64,000 nucleotides of DNA from DSXH01 sp964532065 (GTDB lineage: Bacteria; Bacteroidota; Ignavibacteria; Ignavibacteriales; Melioribacteraceae), in assembly GCA_964532065.1 (NCBI GenBank), contig CAZHHG010000006.1, forward strand, positions 1 to 64,000, in the 5' to 3' direction. Within the stretch, counting starts at the first letter, position 1. Each line of letters starts with the position of its first letter. Both the position numbers and the translations under genes were made by a program. Of the stretch, positions 16,405 through 23,725 are shown one piece after another. The notes beneath the pieces were generated by a model. It saw only the letters and a program-made list of their open reading frames with translations. It did not search any database and was not told the origin of the DNA.

Positions 16405-16439
16405 GAGGGGCGTTAATTATTAACGTCCCTCTCAATTTT
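16405..16439 (+). terminator. Terminator after the S46 peptidase gene
   Basis: GAGGGGCGTTAA (16405-16416) pairs with TTAACGTCCCTC (16420-16431), 12 pairs including one G-U, with a 3-base loop, followed by a weak TCAATTTTA tract. The convergent lipid kinase gene ends at 16438. Confidence 0.7.
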
Positions 16440-17352
16440 AAGGAGCTAAAAATTCCACTTCTCTATTAAGTACACTCAATTTTAAAGGAAGTTTTCCAGC
16501 TATCTCGCCGTCGGTTTCAATCATAAGGTTATCTTCAACAGGTTCAATAGTACACGATTCAACTTCCTGGTAGAGAATACCGGGATGGTTTATTAATTCC
16601 TTATTACGGATACGTGAAAGATTCCGGAGATAATCGAACAAACTTATTTCGCCCGCTATAACAACCGCCATCTTGCCGTCGTCAACACGGGCATGAGGAG
16701 CGATACCGAGCCCGCTTCCGAAGTAATTCGCATTTGCCAGACAGAGAATAAGAACGGCGCCTTCCCAGCTGAAATGAGACGAGGTAAATCTGACCCTTTT
16801 TTTCCTGTAAGTAAAAAACGCTTCTACCGAAGATTTGAGATACCTGAAGGTGGGGCTGAACAATTTGCTGCTTTTATTTACTTTTACAACAACCTCTCCG
16901 CCGAGACCTACATCTGCAATATTATTGAAATACCTTACCGTATCGTTTCCCAGATTATCCTTGCATTCTATTCTGCCGATATCGATTGCAACCGACTGAT
17001 TTTTTTCGATAAGATTTCTTAGTGTTGATACATGATCGTCGAGGTTCATGCTTTTAGCAAAGTCATTTCCGGAACCCGTGGGGAGTAATCCGACTTTTAC
17101 ATTTTTTCTTTTGGATTTTTCAGTGAGCATTATTCCATTAATAACTTCATTAAGAGTCCCGTCGCCTCCAATGCCTATAATGTAATCAGTCCCCTCTTCG
17201 ATGCATTTGCGTGACAGCGAAATAGAATCCGCGCTCTTCTGCGAGATGTGGTAGGAAATATTAAAATCCCTTCCTAGCAGGAGCTCTATTTCTTTTGTCC
17301 GGGAGTTTATGTTTCTAAGGAGGCCGTTAATTACAAATGAGATCTTTTTCAT
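16438..17352 (-). CDS. Diacylglycerol kinase-family lipid kinase
   Basis: A 304-residue DAGK-catalytic-domain protein of the DagK/YegS type, phosphorylating diacylglycerol or a related lipid with ATP. It shows the nucleotide-binding GIGGDGTLNEVING (60-73) and LPTGSGNDFAKS (90-101), and a C-terminal EIETDGE-like segment (MIETDGEIAGKLP) that is typical of the second domain. Substrate cannot be fixed from sequence. It ends in the shared terminator region of the S46 peptidase gene. The gene upstream on the same strand starts 105 bases away, so they may be cotranscribed. Confidence 0.87.
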   Translation of the reverse strand: MKKISFVINGLLRNINSRTKEIELLLGRDFNISYHISQKSADSISLSRKCIEEGTDYIIGIGGDGTLNEVINGIMLTEKSKRKNVKVGLLPTGSGNDFAKSMNLDDHVSTLRNLIEKNQSVAIDIGRIECKDNLGNDTVRYFNNIADVGLGGEVVVKVNKSSKLFSPTFRYLKSSVEAFFTYRKKRVRFTSSHFSWEGAVLILCLANANYFGSGLGIAPHARVDDGKMAVVIAGEISLFDYLRNLSRIRNKELINHPGILYQEVESCTIEPVEDNLMIETDGEIAGKLPLKLSVLNREVEFLAP

Positions 17353-17457
17353 CCGGGAATCATCTAAAAATTGACAGATAGAAAATATTCATTTGGGTAT
17401 TATCTCGAAAGATTTTTTTATTCATACCATTAATATCAAATAAGTAAATCCCTATAA

Positions 17458-18111
17458 TTAAAATTCCACGAAGAATGCGAGAATACCAACAAGCAGAAGG
17501 ATTACACCGCTGATCATCTTTTCGTGATGTTCCAGAAAATTCCACTTAAGTTTCTGAAATCCGCGGGAGGCCAGATAAACCAGCAACACAATACCTAATA
17601 CCGTAACAAAAAAGTATACGGTTGAAACAATTCCAATGCCCGTCCAGCCAAGCCGGCTTGCAGTAAAGTAATAAACTTCAATTTCGAGACATGGTGAAAA
17701 GAACATTGCTATGCTCAACGTTAAAATGATTGACCGTTTTGACTTCTTCTTTTCAACTATTCCGTCTACATCAACATGGTGGTGTGAGTGTGCTGATTTA
17801 ATCTTGCTGTGACGGTACTCCAGATAAAGATAGATTAAACCCAGTATTATCAATATTGTCGGGGCGATATAATGAGTAATATAATGATAAGTTTCCGAGA
17901 GTTTATAACCGACAAGCCCCACCACAATACCAATAACAACTGTGCTGAAGGTATGAGCGACAGCCGTAATAGCCGCAACTGTTGTAGTTTCCGGAGTTGT
18001 CCATTTTTCCGCTTTTCCTATTGCAACCAGAGGGAGCCAATGGCTCGGAATTAATGCGTGAACAATACTCAACAGGAAACTTCCAATAAAAATTTGAATA
18101 TGGGGATCCAA
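17458..18111 (-). CDS. Polytopic membrane protein, possible metal transporter (NicO/RcnA-like)
   Basis: About 217 residues with six hydrophobic helices and a His-rich cytoplasmic or periplasmic loop (HSKIKSAHSHHHVDVDG) between the third and fourth. Two conserved-looking polar-in-membrane stretches are HALIPSHWLPL and AVAHTFS. The layout recalls nickel/cobalt exporters of the NicO/RcnA type and related HupE-like proteins, but the classical HxxGxDH motif is absent, so substrate and direction are unknown. Both available starts are TTG. The one at 18111 has AGGA five bases upstream and is used here; the open frame reaches 18144. It diverges from the glycerate kinase gene. Confidence 0.6.
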   Translation of the reverse strand: MDPHIQIFIGSFLLSIVHALIPSHWLPLVAIGKAEKWTTPETTTVAAITAVAHTFSTVVIGIVVGLVGYKLSETYHYITHYIAPTILIILGLIYLYLEYRHSKIKSAHSHHHVDVDGIVEKKKSKRSIILTLSIAMFFSPCLEIEVYYFTASRLGWTGIGIVSTVYFFVTVLGIVLLVYLASRGFQKLKWNFLEHHEKMISGVILLLVGILAFFVEF

Positions 18112-18200
18112 TTCATTCCTGAGTTTGTTTTTGACCGGAAGCAATTTACAATTTTATTAATCATCAATGAAATAATTTTTATTTTTAAGGGAGGTAATAA

Positions 18201-19526
18201 ATGGAAAAACTTAAAAAGAATCTTGACCTTATAATTAATGCTGCCATCGACTCTGTAAAACCATCTGAATTAATAAGCCGGATGGTTATGATTGAAGGAA
18301 ATCAGCTTGTTATTAAGAATTACAAGTTTCCTATCGACTCATACAAAAACATTTATGTTCTGGGAGCCGGTAAAGCATCTGCCGCTATGGCATACGAGTT
18401 TGAAAAACTGCTCGGTTCCAAAATCAGGGCAGGTATAGTTTCCACCAAGTACGGACACTCATTCCCCTGTTCGAGGATTAGTGTTATTGAATCCGGCCAT
18501 CCTGTTCTTGATGAAAACGGTCTGAGAGCCGGCAATGAGATACTGGAACTGGCCGAAAGATCGGGAGAGGATGATCTTGTTATTTGTCTTCTTTCCGGAG
18601 GAGGTTCTTCGTTAGTTGAATCGCTACCGGCGGAATTTTCACTTACAGAGCTTCAGGAAGTATTCAGAATTCTTCTCGGCTGCGGAGCTAACATAGAAGA
18701 AATGAATATTGTAAGAAGGCACCTTTCGAAAATAAAAGGAGGGATACTGGCAGAAAAAATCTATCCCGCAACGTGTGTGAGTCTTATTTTATCCGATGTG
18801 ATAAACGATCCTCTTGAAGCAATATCGGGTGGAGTAACTTCACCCGATCCTTCAACATTCGAAGACGCATTTAATGTATTGAATAAATACGATGTGACTA
18901 AATTAATTCCGGAAAGAATACTTGCTTACATTACCAATGGAATGAAAGGATTGATTCCTGAAACTATTAAACCGGGTAACTTAATTTTTAAAAATGTAAC
19001 AAATATAATTTTGGGCAATAACAAAGAAGCATTAAAGAATGCCAGGGAAAAGGCCGTATCATTGGGATATAATACTCAAATCTATTCGGAAAATCTTCAG
19101 GGAGAAGCCCGGGAAATCGGGAAATTATTTGCTTCAATTGCAAAAGAGATTCACGGCAATGGAAATCCGGTTCATGTACCGGCATGCGTACTTATCGGCG
19201 GAGAAACAACCGTTATACTCCGCGGGAGAGGATCCGGAGGAAGAAATCAGGAAGTAGTGCTTGCGGCACTTATGGAAATGAAAAATCATAAGTTCGATTA
19301 TATAATCGCCAGCTGCGGGACCGACGGAACAGACGGACCTACGGATGCCGCCGGTGCTTTTGTATCAAATTCAATTATCAGTAAATGTGATGATTTGAAA
19401 CTCGATCCTGCCGGGTATTTGAATAATAATGATTCTTATAACTTCTTCGCGGAAACCGGTGGATTGATAATTACAGGTCCGACCGGAACCAATGTAATGG
19501 ATATTGCAGTTATTTTAATTGAGTGA
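18201..19526 (+). CDS. Glycerate 2-kinase, MOFRL family
   Basis: A 441-residue type II glycerate kinase (GckA/TtuD family), phosphorylating D-glycerate at C2 and feeding lower glycolysis. It shows VLGAGKASAAMAYE near residue 53, the LLSGGGSSLVESLP loop, and the C-terminal MOFRL domain with GGETTVILRGRGSGGRNQE and CGTDGTDGPTDAAGA. The ATG has GGGAGG at ideal spacing, suggesting strong translation. It is probably monocistronic, and its 3' end runs into a hairpin shared with the convergent trpB2. Confidence 0.9.
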   Translation: MEKLKKNLDLIINAAIDSVKPSELISRMVMIEGNQLVIKNYKFPIDSYKNIYVLGAGKASAAMAYEFEKLLGSKIRAGIVSTKYGHSFPCSRISVIESGHPVLDENGLRAGNEILELAERSGEDDLVICLLSGGGSSLVESLPAEFSLTELQEVFRILLGCGANIEEMNIVRRHLSKIKGGILAEKIYPATCVSLILSDVINDPLEAISGGVTSPDPSTFEDAFNVLNKYDVTKLIPERILAYITNGMKGLIPETIKPGNLIFKNVTNIILGNNKEALKNAREKAVSLGYNTQIYSENLQGEAREIGKLFASIAKEIHGNGNPVHVPACVLIGGETTVILRGRGSGGRNQEVVLAALMEMKNHKFDYIIASCGTDGTDGPTDAAGAFVSNSIISKCDDLKLDPAGYLNNNDSYNFFAETGGLIITGPTGTNVMDIAVILIE

Positions 19527-19551
19527 AGGAGCGACATAGTATCGCCCCTTC
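19525..19551. terminator. Hairpin between convergent glycerate kinase and trpB2
   Basis: GAAGGAGCGA (19525-19534) pairs with TCGCCCCTTC (19542-19551) with one mismatch. It starts on the glycerate kinase stop codon and lies just before the trpB2 stop at 19559. There is no long T run on either side, so termination efficiency is uncertain. Confidence 0.5.
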
Positions 19552-19558
19552 ATAAGTA

Positions 19559-20860
19559 TTACATCCGGTTATCAAGAAATAGCTCGTAAGCACCCAGATC
19601 CAGGAATCCATGTCCCGATAGATTGAATAGAATGGTTTTTGAAATTCCCTCACGTTTACAATCAAGTGCCTGTTCAATTGCCTCTTTAACAGCGTGTGAG
19701 CTTTCAGGCGCTGGTACAATTCCCTCGGTTTGTGCAAATATTCTGGCAGCGTTAAAAACATCGGTCTGATTGTATGATTTTGCCTCGAGCAGACCAAGAT
19801 TATACAGATGTGAAATAGCGGGAGCCGCTCCGTGATATCTTAGTCCGCCGGCATGAATACTTGGCGGAATAAAATTATGGCCCAGCGTATACATTTTAAG
19901 CAGAGGAGTCATCCCTGCTTCATCCCCGAAATCATATTCGAATTTCCCTTTAGTAAGAGTAGGGCATGACTCAGGTTCAACAGCGACAATTTTAAGGTTT
20001 TTTCTCTGACCGGAAATTTTATCGCGTAAAAAAGGAAATGCGATTCCTCCGAAGTTACTTCCACCGCCAACACATCCTATTACAACATCAGGATACTCAT
20101 CAATCAGTTCAAACTGAGCGCGCGATTCTTCGCCGATAATAGTTTGATGAAGCAGAACATGATTCAAAACGCTTCCGAGGCTGTAGTTAGTATCGTCCCG
20201 TTGAAGGGCCTGTTCAATCGCCTCGCTGATTGCAATTCCGAGAGATCCGGGGGAATCAGGATCGCTTTCGAGAACTTTTCTGCCTGCGCTGGTCAGATTA
20301 GAAGGGCTTGCGTATACATTAGCCCCAAACAGATTCATAAGAGTTTTCCGATAAGGCTTCTGCTGATAACTCACATTTACCATATATACTTCGCACTCCA
20401 GTTCAAAGTGGCTGCATGCCATTGCAAGTGAACTTCCCCACTGTCCCGCACCTGTTTCAGTCACAAGCCTTTTAATTCCTGCTTTCTTGTTATAATATGC
20501 CTGCGCATAGGAAGTGTTGGTCTTATGGCTTCCGGTAGGATTTGCGCCTTCATATTTAAAAAATATTCTGGCAGGGGTATCAAGAGATTTTTCAAGATTA
20601 GATGCACGGATTAATGGAGTGGGACGGCTAATTTTGTAAAGGTCGAATACCTGGTCGGGAATCTCAATATACCTTTCAGTCGAGACCTCCTGCAGTATCA
20701 GATCCATAGGAAAGATTGCCGAAAGATCTTCGGGTCCAACCGGATTCCCTGTTCCCGGGTGAAGAGGCGGAGCCATCGGCTCGGGCATATCTGCCAGAAT
20801 ATTATAATAGTACCTGGGCATTTTTGACTGGTCGAGAAAAACAATTTTACTGCTTGACAT
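19559..20860 (-). CDS. trpB2: TrpB2-type tryptophan synthase beta chain
   Basis: A 433-residue PLP enzyme of the TrpB2 subgroup, longer at the N-terminus than TrpB1 and beginning with the PRYYYNILADMPEPM segment typical of it. It joins indole and serine to make tryptophan. The PLP lysine is Lys113 in GSHKTNTS, the TrpB-type catalytic Glu is in TETGAGQWG (135-143), and the phosphate loop is VGGGSNFGG. No trpA or other trp gene is adjacent, so it may recycle free indole. The start has AAAGGAGG. It is preceded by a tryptophan attenuator with a Trp-rich leader peptide (20980-21045), strong evidence that transcription responds to tryptophan supply. Confidence 0.92.
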   Translation of the reverse strand: MSSSKIVFLDQSKMPRYYYNILADMPEPMAPPLHPGTGNPVGPEDLSAIFPMDLILQEVSTERYIEIPDQVFDLYKISRPTPLIRASNLEKSLDTPARIFFKYEGANPTGSHKTNTSYAQAYYNKKAGIKRLVTETGAGQWGSSLAMACSHFELECEVYMVNVSYQQKPYRKTLMNLFGANVYASPSNLTSAGRKVLESDPDSPGSLGIAISEAIEQALQRDDTNYSLGSVLNHVLLHQTIIGEESRAQFELIDEYPDVVIGCVGGGSNFGGIAFPFLRDKISGQRKNLKIVAVEPESCPTLTKGKFEYDFGDEAGMTPLLKMYTLGHNFIPPSIHAGGLRYHGAAPAISHLYNLGLLEAKSYNQTDVFNAARIFAQTEGIVPAPESSHAVKEAIEQALDCKREGISKTILFNLSGHGFLDLGAYELFLDNRM

Positions 20861-20880
20861 TGTGAACCTCCTTTGATTTA

Positions 20881-20913
20881 AAAAAATAAAGCCGTCGAAT
20901 GGAAGTTCACGGC
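20881..20913 (-). terminator. Second, downstream terminator-like hairpin of the trpB2 leader
   Basis: On the minus strand GCCGT (20913-20909) pairs with ACGGC (20895-20891), extended by GAA/TTC with one bulged G, and is followed by TTTATTTTTTT. It lies between the attenuator and the trpB2 ribosome site. Its 5' arm is part of GCCGTGAAC (20905-20913), which can instead pair perfectly with GTTCACGGC of the first terminator (20927-20935). Confidence 0.6.
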
Positions 20914-20920
20914 AGGATAC

Positions 20921-20956
20921 AAAAAAGCCGTGAACAGTCTACCATCCACGGCTTTT
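20921..20956 (-). terminator. Attenuator terminator of trpB2
   Basis: On the minus strand AAAAGCCGTG (20956-20947) pairs perfectly with CACGGCTTTT (20932-20923), and the T run continues to six T. The loop contains GGATGGTAGA (20947-20938), which can pair with TCTACCGTCC (20992-20983) just before the leader stop codon. That alternative stem traps the 5' arm and acts as the antiterminator. It lies 23 bases after the leader stop codon. Confidence 0.85.
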
Positions 20957-20979
20957 GATTAAAAATTATTTAAATAGCA

Positions 20980-21045
20980 TCAGGACGGTAGAGAATTAAT
21001 TCTCCACCACCAGCTGAAGTTTAATATATGGTTGATACTTGTCAT
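20980..21045 (-). CDS. Tryptophan attenuator leader peptide (TrpL-like)
   Basis: A 21-residue open frame, ATG at 21045 and TGA at 20980-20982, with three consecutive Trp codons at positions 12-14 (context NFSWWWRINS). It precedes trpB2 by 119 bases. The Trp codons lie in the 5' arm of a hairpin (20987-21008, GGTGGAGAA/TTCTCTACC with one G-U). Its 3' half can pair with the terminator loop, giving the classical 1:2, 2:3 and 3:4 alternatives of ribosome-mediated attenuation. No Shine-Dalgarno is visible. The ATG is seven bases after the 3' end of the tRNA-Lys gene, so after tRNA removal the mRNA would be nearly leaderless. It is too short for ordinary gene callers. No experiment is implied. Confidence 0.85.
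   Translation of the reverse strand: MTSINHILNFSWWWRINSLPS
20987..21008 (-). promoter_or_regulatory. Region 1:2 pause/protector hairpin of the trpB2 attenuator
   Basis: The 22-base palindrome reads GGTGGAGAA-TTAA-TTCTCTACC on the minus strand, nine pairs including one G-U. It spans two of the three Trp codons. A ribosome stalled on those codons would open it and free TCTACCGTCC for antiterminator pairing; low ribosome occupancy or fast passage keeps the terminator available. Confidence 0.75.
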
Positions 21046-21052
21046 AAAATTG

Positions 21053-21124
21053 TGAGCGCGGGTGGGATCGAACCACCGACCCTATGCTTAAAAGGCATAT
21101 GCTCTACCCCTGAGCTACGCGCCC
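21053..21124 (-). tRNA. tRNA-Lys (anticodon TTT)
   Basis: The acceptor stem is GGGCGCG (from 21124) with CGCGCTC (21060-21054), one G-U pair, and discriminator A at 21053. The D arm is GCTCAGGGGTAGAGC, the anticodon stem TATGC/GCATA encloses CTTTTAA (anticodon TTT), and the T arm is GGTGGTTCGATCCCACC. No CCA is encoded. A consensus promoter lies upstream. The gene is immediately followed by the trpB2 leader peptide, so tRNA and trpB2 leader are probably one transcript separated by tRNA processing. Confidence 0.95.
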
Positions 21125-21143
21125 TCCGTCAAAATTTAGAGCA

Positions 21144-21175
21144 CAAATATAAACCATCCCCTTAATAATTCCAAA
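21144..21175 (-). promoter_or_regulatory. Promoter of tRNA-Lys and probably the trpB2 leader
   Basis: On the minus strand TTTG (21175-21172), a 20-base spacer, then TATATTTG (21151-21144): an exact TTTG-N20-TAnnTTTG promoter. It lies 20 bases before the mature tRNA 5' end. No other promoter is visible between the tRNA and trpB2. Confidence 0.75.
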
Positions 21176-21297
21176 CATGCGGTAATAATTTAGATGGTTG
21201 TGATTAATTCGCCAGAAATTCCAAAATCATTTTAACCGTATTAAGGATTTATCATTAAAATTCTTTATTTTTCGCAAAAATTAATGATAAAAGTTCT

Positions 21298-22641
21298 ATG
21301 AAAAACTCAAAAATCCTAATAGCCGACGACGACGAAACCCTATGCTATCTTCTAAAAGAGGAACTAGTAAACGAAGGCCACAATGTGGATACGGTATACG
21401 ACGGAAAAGATGCTATCGAAAATTTTAAAAAGAAAACTTACGATGTACTTCTGCTTGATCTTGAAATGCGTGAAGTACACGGCGAAAAAGTCCTCGGTTT
21501 TGTAAAAGAGAATCACCCTTCAACACAAGTAATAGTTCTGACAGCAAAGACAGATGTCCGAACAGCTATCGAATGTATAAAGCAGGGCGCGTATGATTTT
21601 ATTACCAAGCCGTATGAATTCGGTCAACTCTGCCTAACAATCGACAGAGCACTTGAGCATCGCGACCTGATAATAAAAAACAAAATACTTACATCGAAGA
21701 TCGATCAGGTAATTCCCAACTTTATAATCGGTGAAAGCGAGAGCATTAAAAATGTTATCAATCTCGCAGAAAGGGCAGCAAAATCGGAATCGAATATACT
21801 TCTTGAGGGAGAAACCGGTACCGGCAAAGAGTTGTTTGCAGAATACATTCATAAAAACTCCGAGAGAAATAACAAACCGTTTGTAGCAATCAATTGCGCG
21901 TCGCTTCCCGATCAGTTAATGGAAAGCGAACTGTTCGGATATGAAAAAGGAGCATTCACAGACGCAAAGACCTCGAAACAGGGATTGGTAGAAATTGCAA
22001 ACGGCGGAACTTTATTCCTGGACGAGATTGGCGAAATGAGCCTGTCGCTACAGCCGAAACTTCTCAGATTTCTCGAAAACGGCGAATTCAGAAGAGTCGG
22101 CGGTATTACAAATCTTTCATCCTCTGTCCGGGTCATCGGCGCAACTAACAAGAATCTTATGCAGGAGGCAGAGAATAAAACCTTCCGGAGGGATCTTCTC
22201 TTCAGATTAAACGTAATTACATTAACTATACCGCCACTAAGGGATCGTCAGGGGGATGTACTTCACCTGGCTGAATATTTTCTTCAGAAAAAATCGCCGG
22301 TAAGATCAGTTAAAAAATTATCCGAAGAAGCCAAAAAAGAGTTGATGAGATATAATTTTCCCGGGAACGTAAGAGAACTTGAGCATATAATCGAAAGAGC
22401 AGTTATTTTTTCCGACGGCGAGTTCATAGTTCCGAAGGATCTTAACATTCCAAAAGATGATTTTGATTTTTCGAATTTCACAAACAGCGACGGCTCCCTG
22501 GTTTCTCTCGAAGAACTGGAAAAGATTCATATAAAAAGAGCTCTCGAACACAATAACTGGAACAGGGAAAATACGTCACGAATACTCGGGATAAGTCAAA
22601 AAACTCTCTATTCAAAAATCATTAAGTATAATTTGAAATAA
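21298..22641 (+). CDS. NtrC-family sigma-54 response regulator
   Basis: A 447-residue three-domain activator. The receiver (1-120) has acidic residues D10-D12, phospho-site D54 and K104. The AAA+ domain has Walker A GETGTGKE (171-178), the sigma-54 loop GAFTDA (218-223; the usual GAFTGA with Asp at position five, a common natural variant), and GGTLFLDEIGEM. The C-terminus is a Fis-type HTH (NWNRENTSRILGISQKTLYSKI). It is followed after one base by a histidine kinase/receiver hybrid, its likely partner. It activates sigma-54 promoters on phosphorylation; targets are unknown. Confidence 0.93.
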   Translation: MKNSKILIADDDETLCYLLKEELVNEGHNVDTVYDGKDAIENFKKKTYDVLLLDLEMREVHGEKVLGFVKENHPSTQVIVLTAKTDVRTAIECIKQGAYDFITKPYEFGQLCLTIDRALEHRDLIIKNKILTSKIDQVIPNFIIGESESIKNVINLAERAAKSESNILLEGETGTGKELFAEYIHKNSERNNKPFVAINCASLPDQLMESELFGYEKGAFTDAKTSKQGLVEIANGGTLFLDEIGEMSLSLQPKLLRFLENGEFRRVGGITNLSSSVRVIGATNKNLMQEAENKTFRRDLLFRLNVITLTIPPLRDRQGDVLHLAEYFLQKKSPVRSVKKLSEEAKKELMRYNFPGNVRELEHIIERAVIFSDGEFIVPKDLNIPKDDFDFSNFTNSDGSLVSLEELEKIHIKRALEHNNWNRENTSRILGISQKTLYSKIIKYNLK

Positions 22642-22642
22642 G

Positions 22643-23725
22643 ATGCAGTCTAAAGAACAACCGGCACCTGTAAGCCACGCTGCTCACGATCTTAACAATA
22701 TACTCACAAGAATACTGAACAGCGTTGAATTACTAAAGAAAAAGGTTACAAATCCCGAAGAGGTTAATCCCCTCTTAAGCAGTATTGAAAACGGTACTTA
22801 CATGGCGGCAGAAATTATTGAAGATCTTCTTTCCGAATCCTCGTCACGCACCGTAAAAAAGAAAAGGATCAATCTTAACACTCTGATAAACGACCTCATC
22901 AACACAATTTCAATCCATCTCAAAGAGAAAATTACTTTTAACCTTCGACTCGATTCCGAGATCTCTTTTGTTGAAGGACGGTATTCCGACTTTTACAGGG
23001 TCTTTATGAACCTGATAATCAATGCATCCGAGGCAATCAAGGAAAAAGGGACAATAACAATTACCACCTCCAATCCGAAACTGCAGAGCAGCGATCCGGG
23101 TTTATTTGAAAGGGGTTCGTTTGTTCAGGTACGAATTGCCGACAACGGCGAAGGAATTGATCCTTCAATAATGCCTTCAATCTTTGATATCAATTTTACT
23201 ACAAAGGCCAGGAAGAAAAACAGCGGTGTTGGATTATCAATAGTAAAAAAAATAATTGATGATTACGGCGGAGTAATAAAAGTTTCGAGTGAAAAGAATA
23301 AGGGAACCGAGTTCACTTTAAAACTGCCTGCTATACTACACGTAAAAGAAAAACCGGAACACAAACAGAAATCCATATTAATCGCGGAAGATGAAGATAT
23401 ACTGAGGGAATTACTGGCCGAACTTCTTATCTCATACGATTTCACCGTAATAACCTCTTCAAACGGCGAAGATGTATTGAAGGAATTAGAAGCGGGATTA
23501 AAGCCCGATCTTTTTATTATTGATCAAAAAATGCCGGATATGGACGGCGTGACATGCATCCGGAAAATAAAAGAAATGAAACTGAAGATACCGATAATAC
23601 TCGCCTCCGGTTCTCAAAGCGATACCTATTGCGAGGAGGAAATTAATTTGCTCGTAGATAAGACCATAAGCAAGCCCTACAACTTTGAAGAAATGTTATC
23701 GGTAATAAGAGAGCTTGTTAGTTAG
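22643..23725 (+). CDS. Soluble histidine kinase with C-terminal receiver
   Basis: A 360-residue hybrid kinase without membrane segment or recognisable input domain. The DHp domain starts at the very N-terminus with phospho-acceptor His15 in HAAHDLNNILTRIL. The ATPase has the N box FMNLIINASEAI, ADNGEGI and GVGLSIVKKI. The receiver (about 243-360) has the acidic EDED, phospho-Asp in LFIIDQKMPDMDG and the conserved SKPY lysine. The gene starts one base after the NtrC-family regulator, so the two form a cognate pair. The missing sensor implies signal input from a partner protein. It overlaps the convergent gene by 8 bases. Confidence 0.9.
   Translation: MQSKEQPAPVSHAAHDLNNILTRILNSVELLKKKVTNPEEVNPLLSSIENGTYMAAEIIEDLLSESSSRTVKKKRINLNTLINDLINTISIHLKEKITFNLRLDSEISFVEGRYSDFYRVFMNLIINASEAIKEKGTITITTSNPKLQSSDPGLFERGSFVQVRIADNGEGIDPSIMPSIFDINFTTKARKKNSGVGLSIVKKIIDDYGGVIKVSSEKNKGTEFTLKLPAILHVKEKPEHKQKSILIAEDEDILRELLAELLISYDFTVITSSNGEDVLKELEAGLKPDLFIIDQKMPDMDGVTCIRKIKEMKLKIPIILASGSQSDTYCEEEINLLVDKTISKPYNFEEMLSVIRELVS

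Noticed and set aside
21958..21975. GAFTDA in place of GAFTGA read as a defective sigma-54 contact loop
   Set aside because: GAFTDA is a recurrent natural variant in this family and not evidence of lost function.
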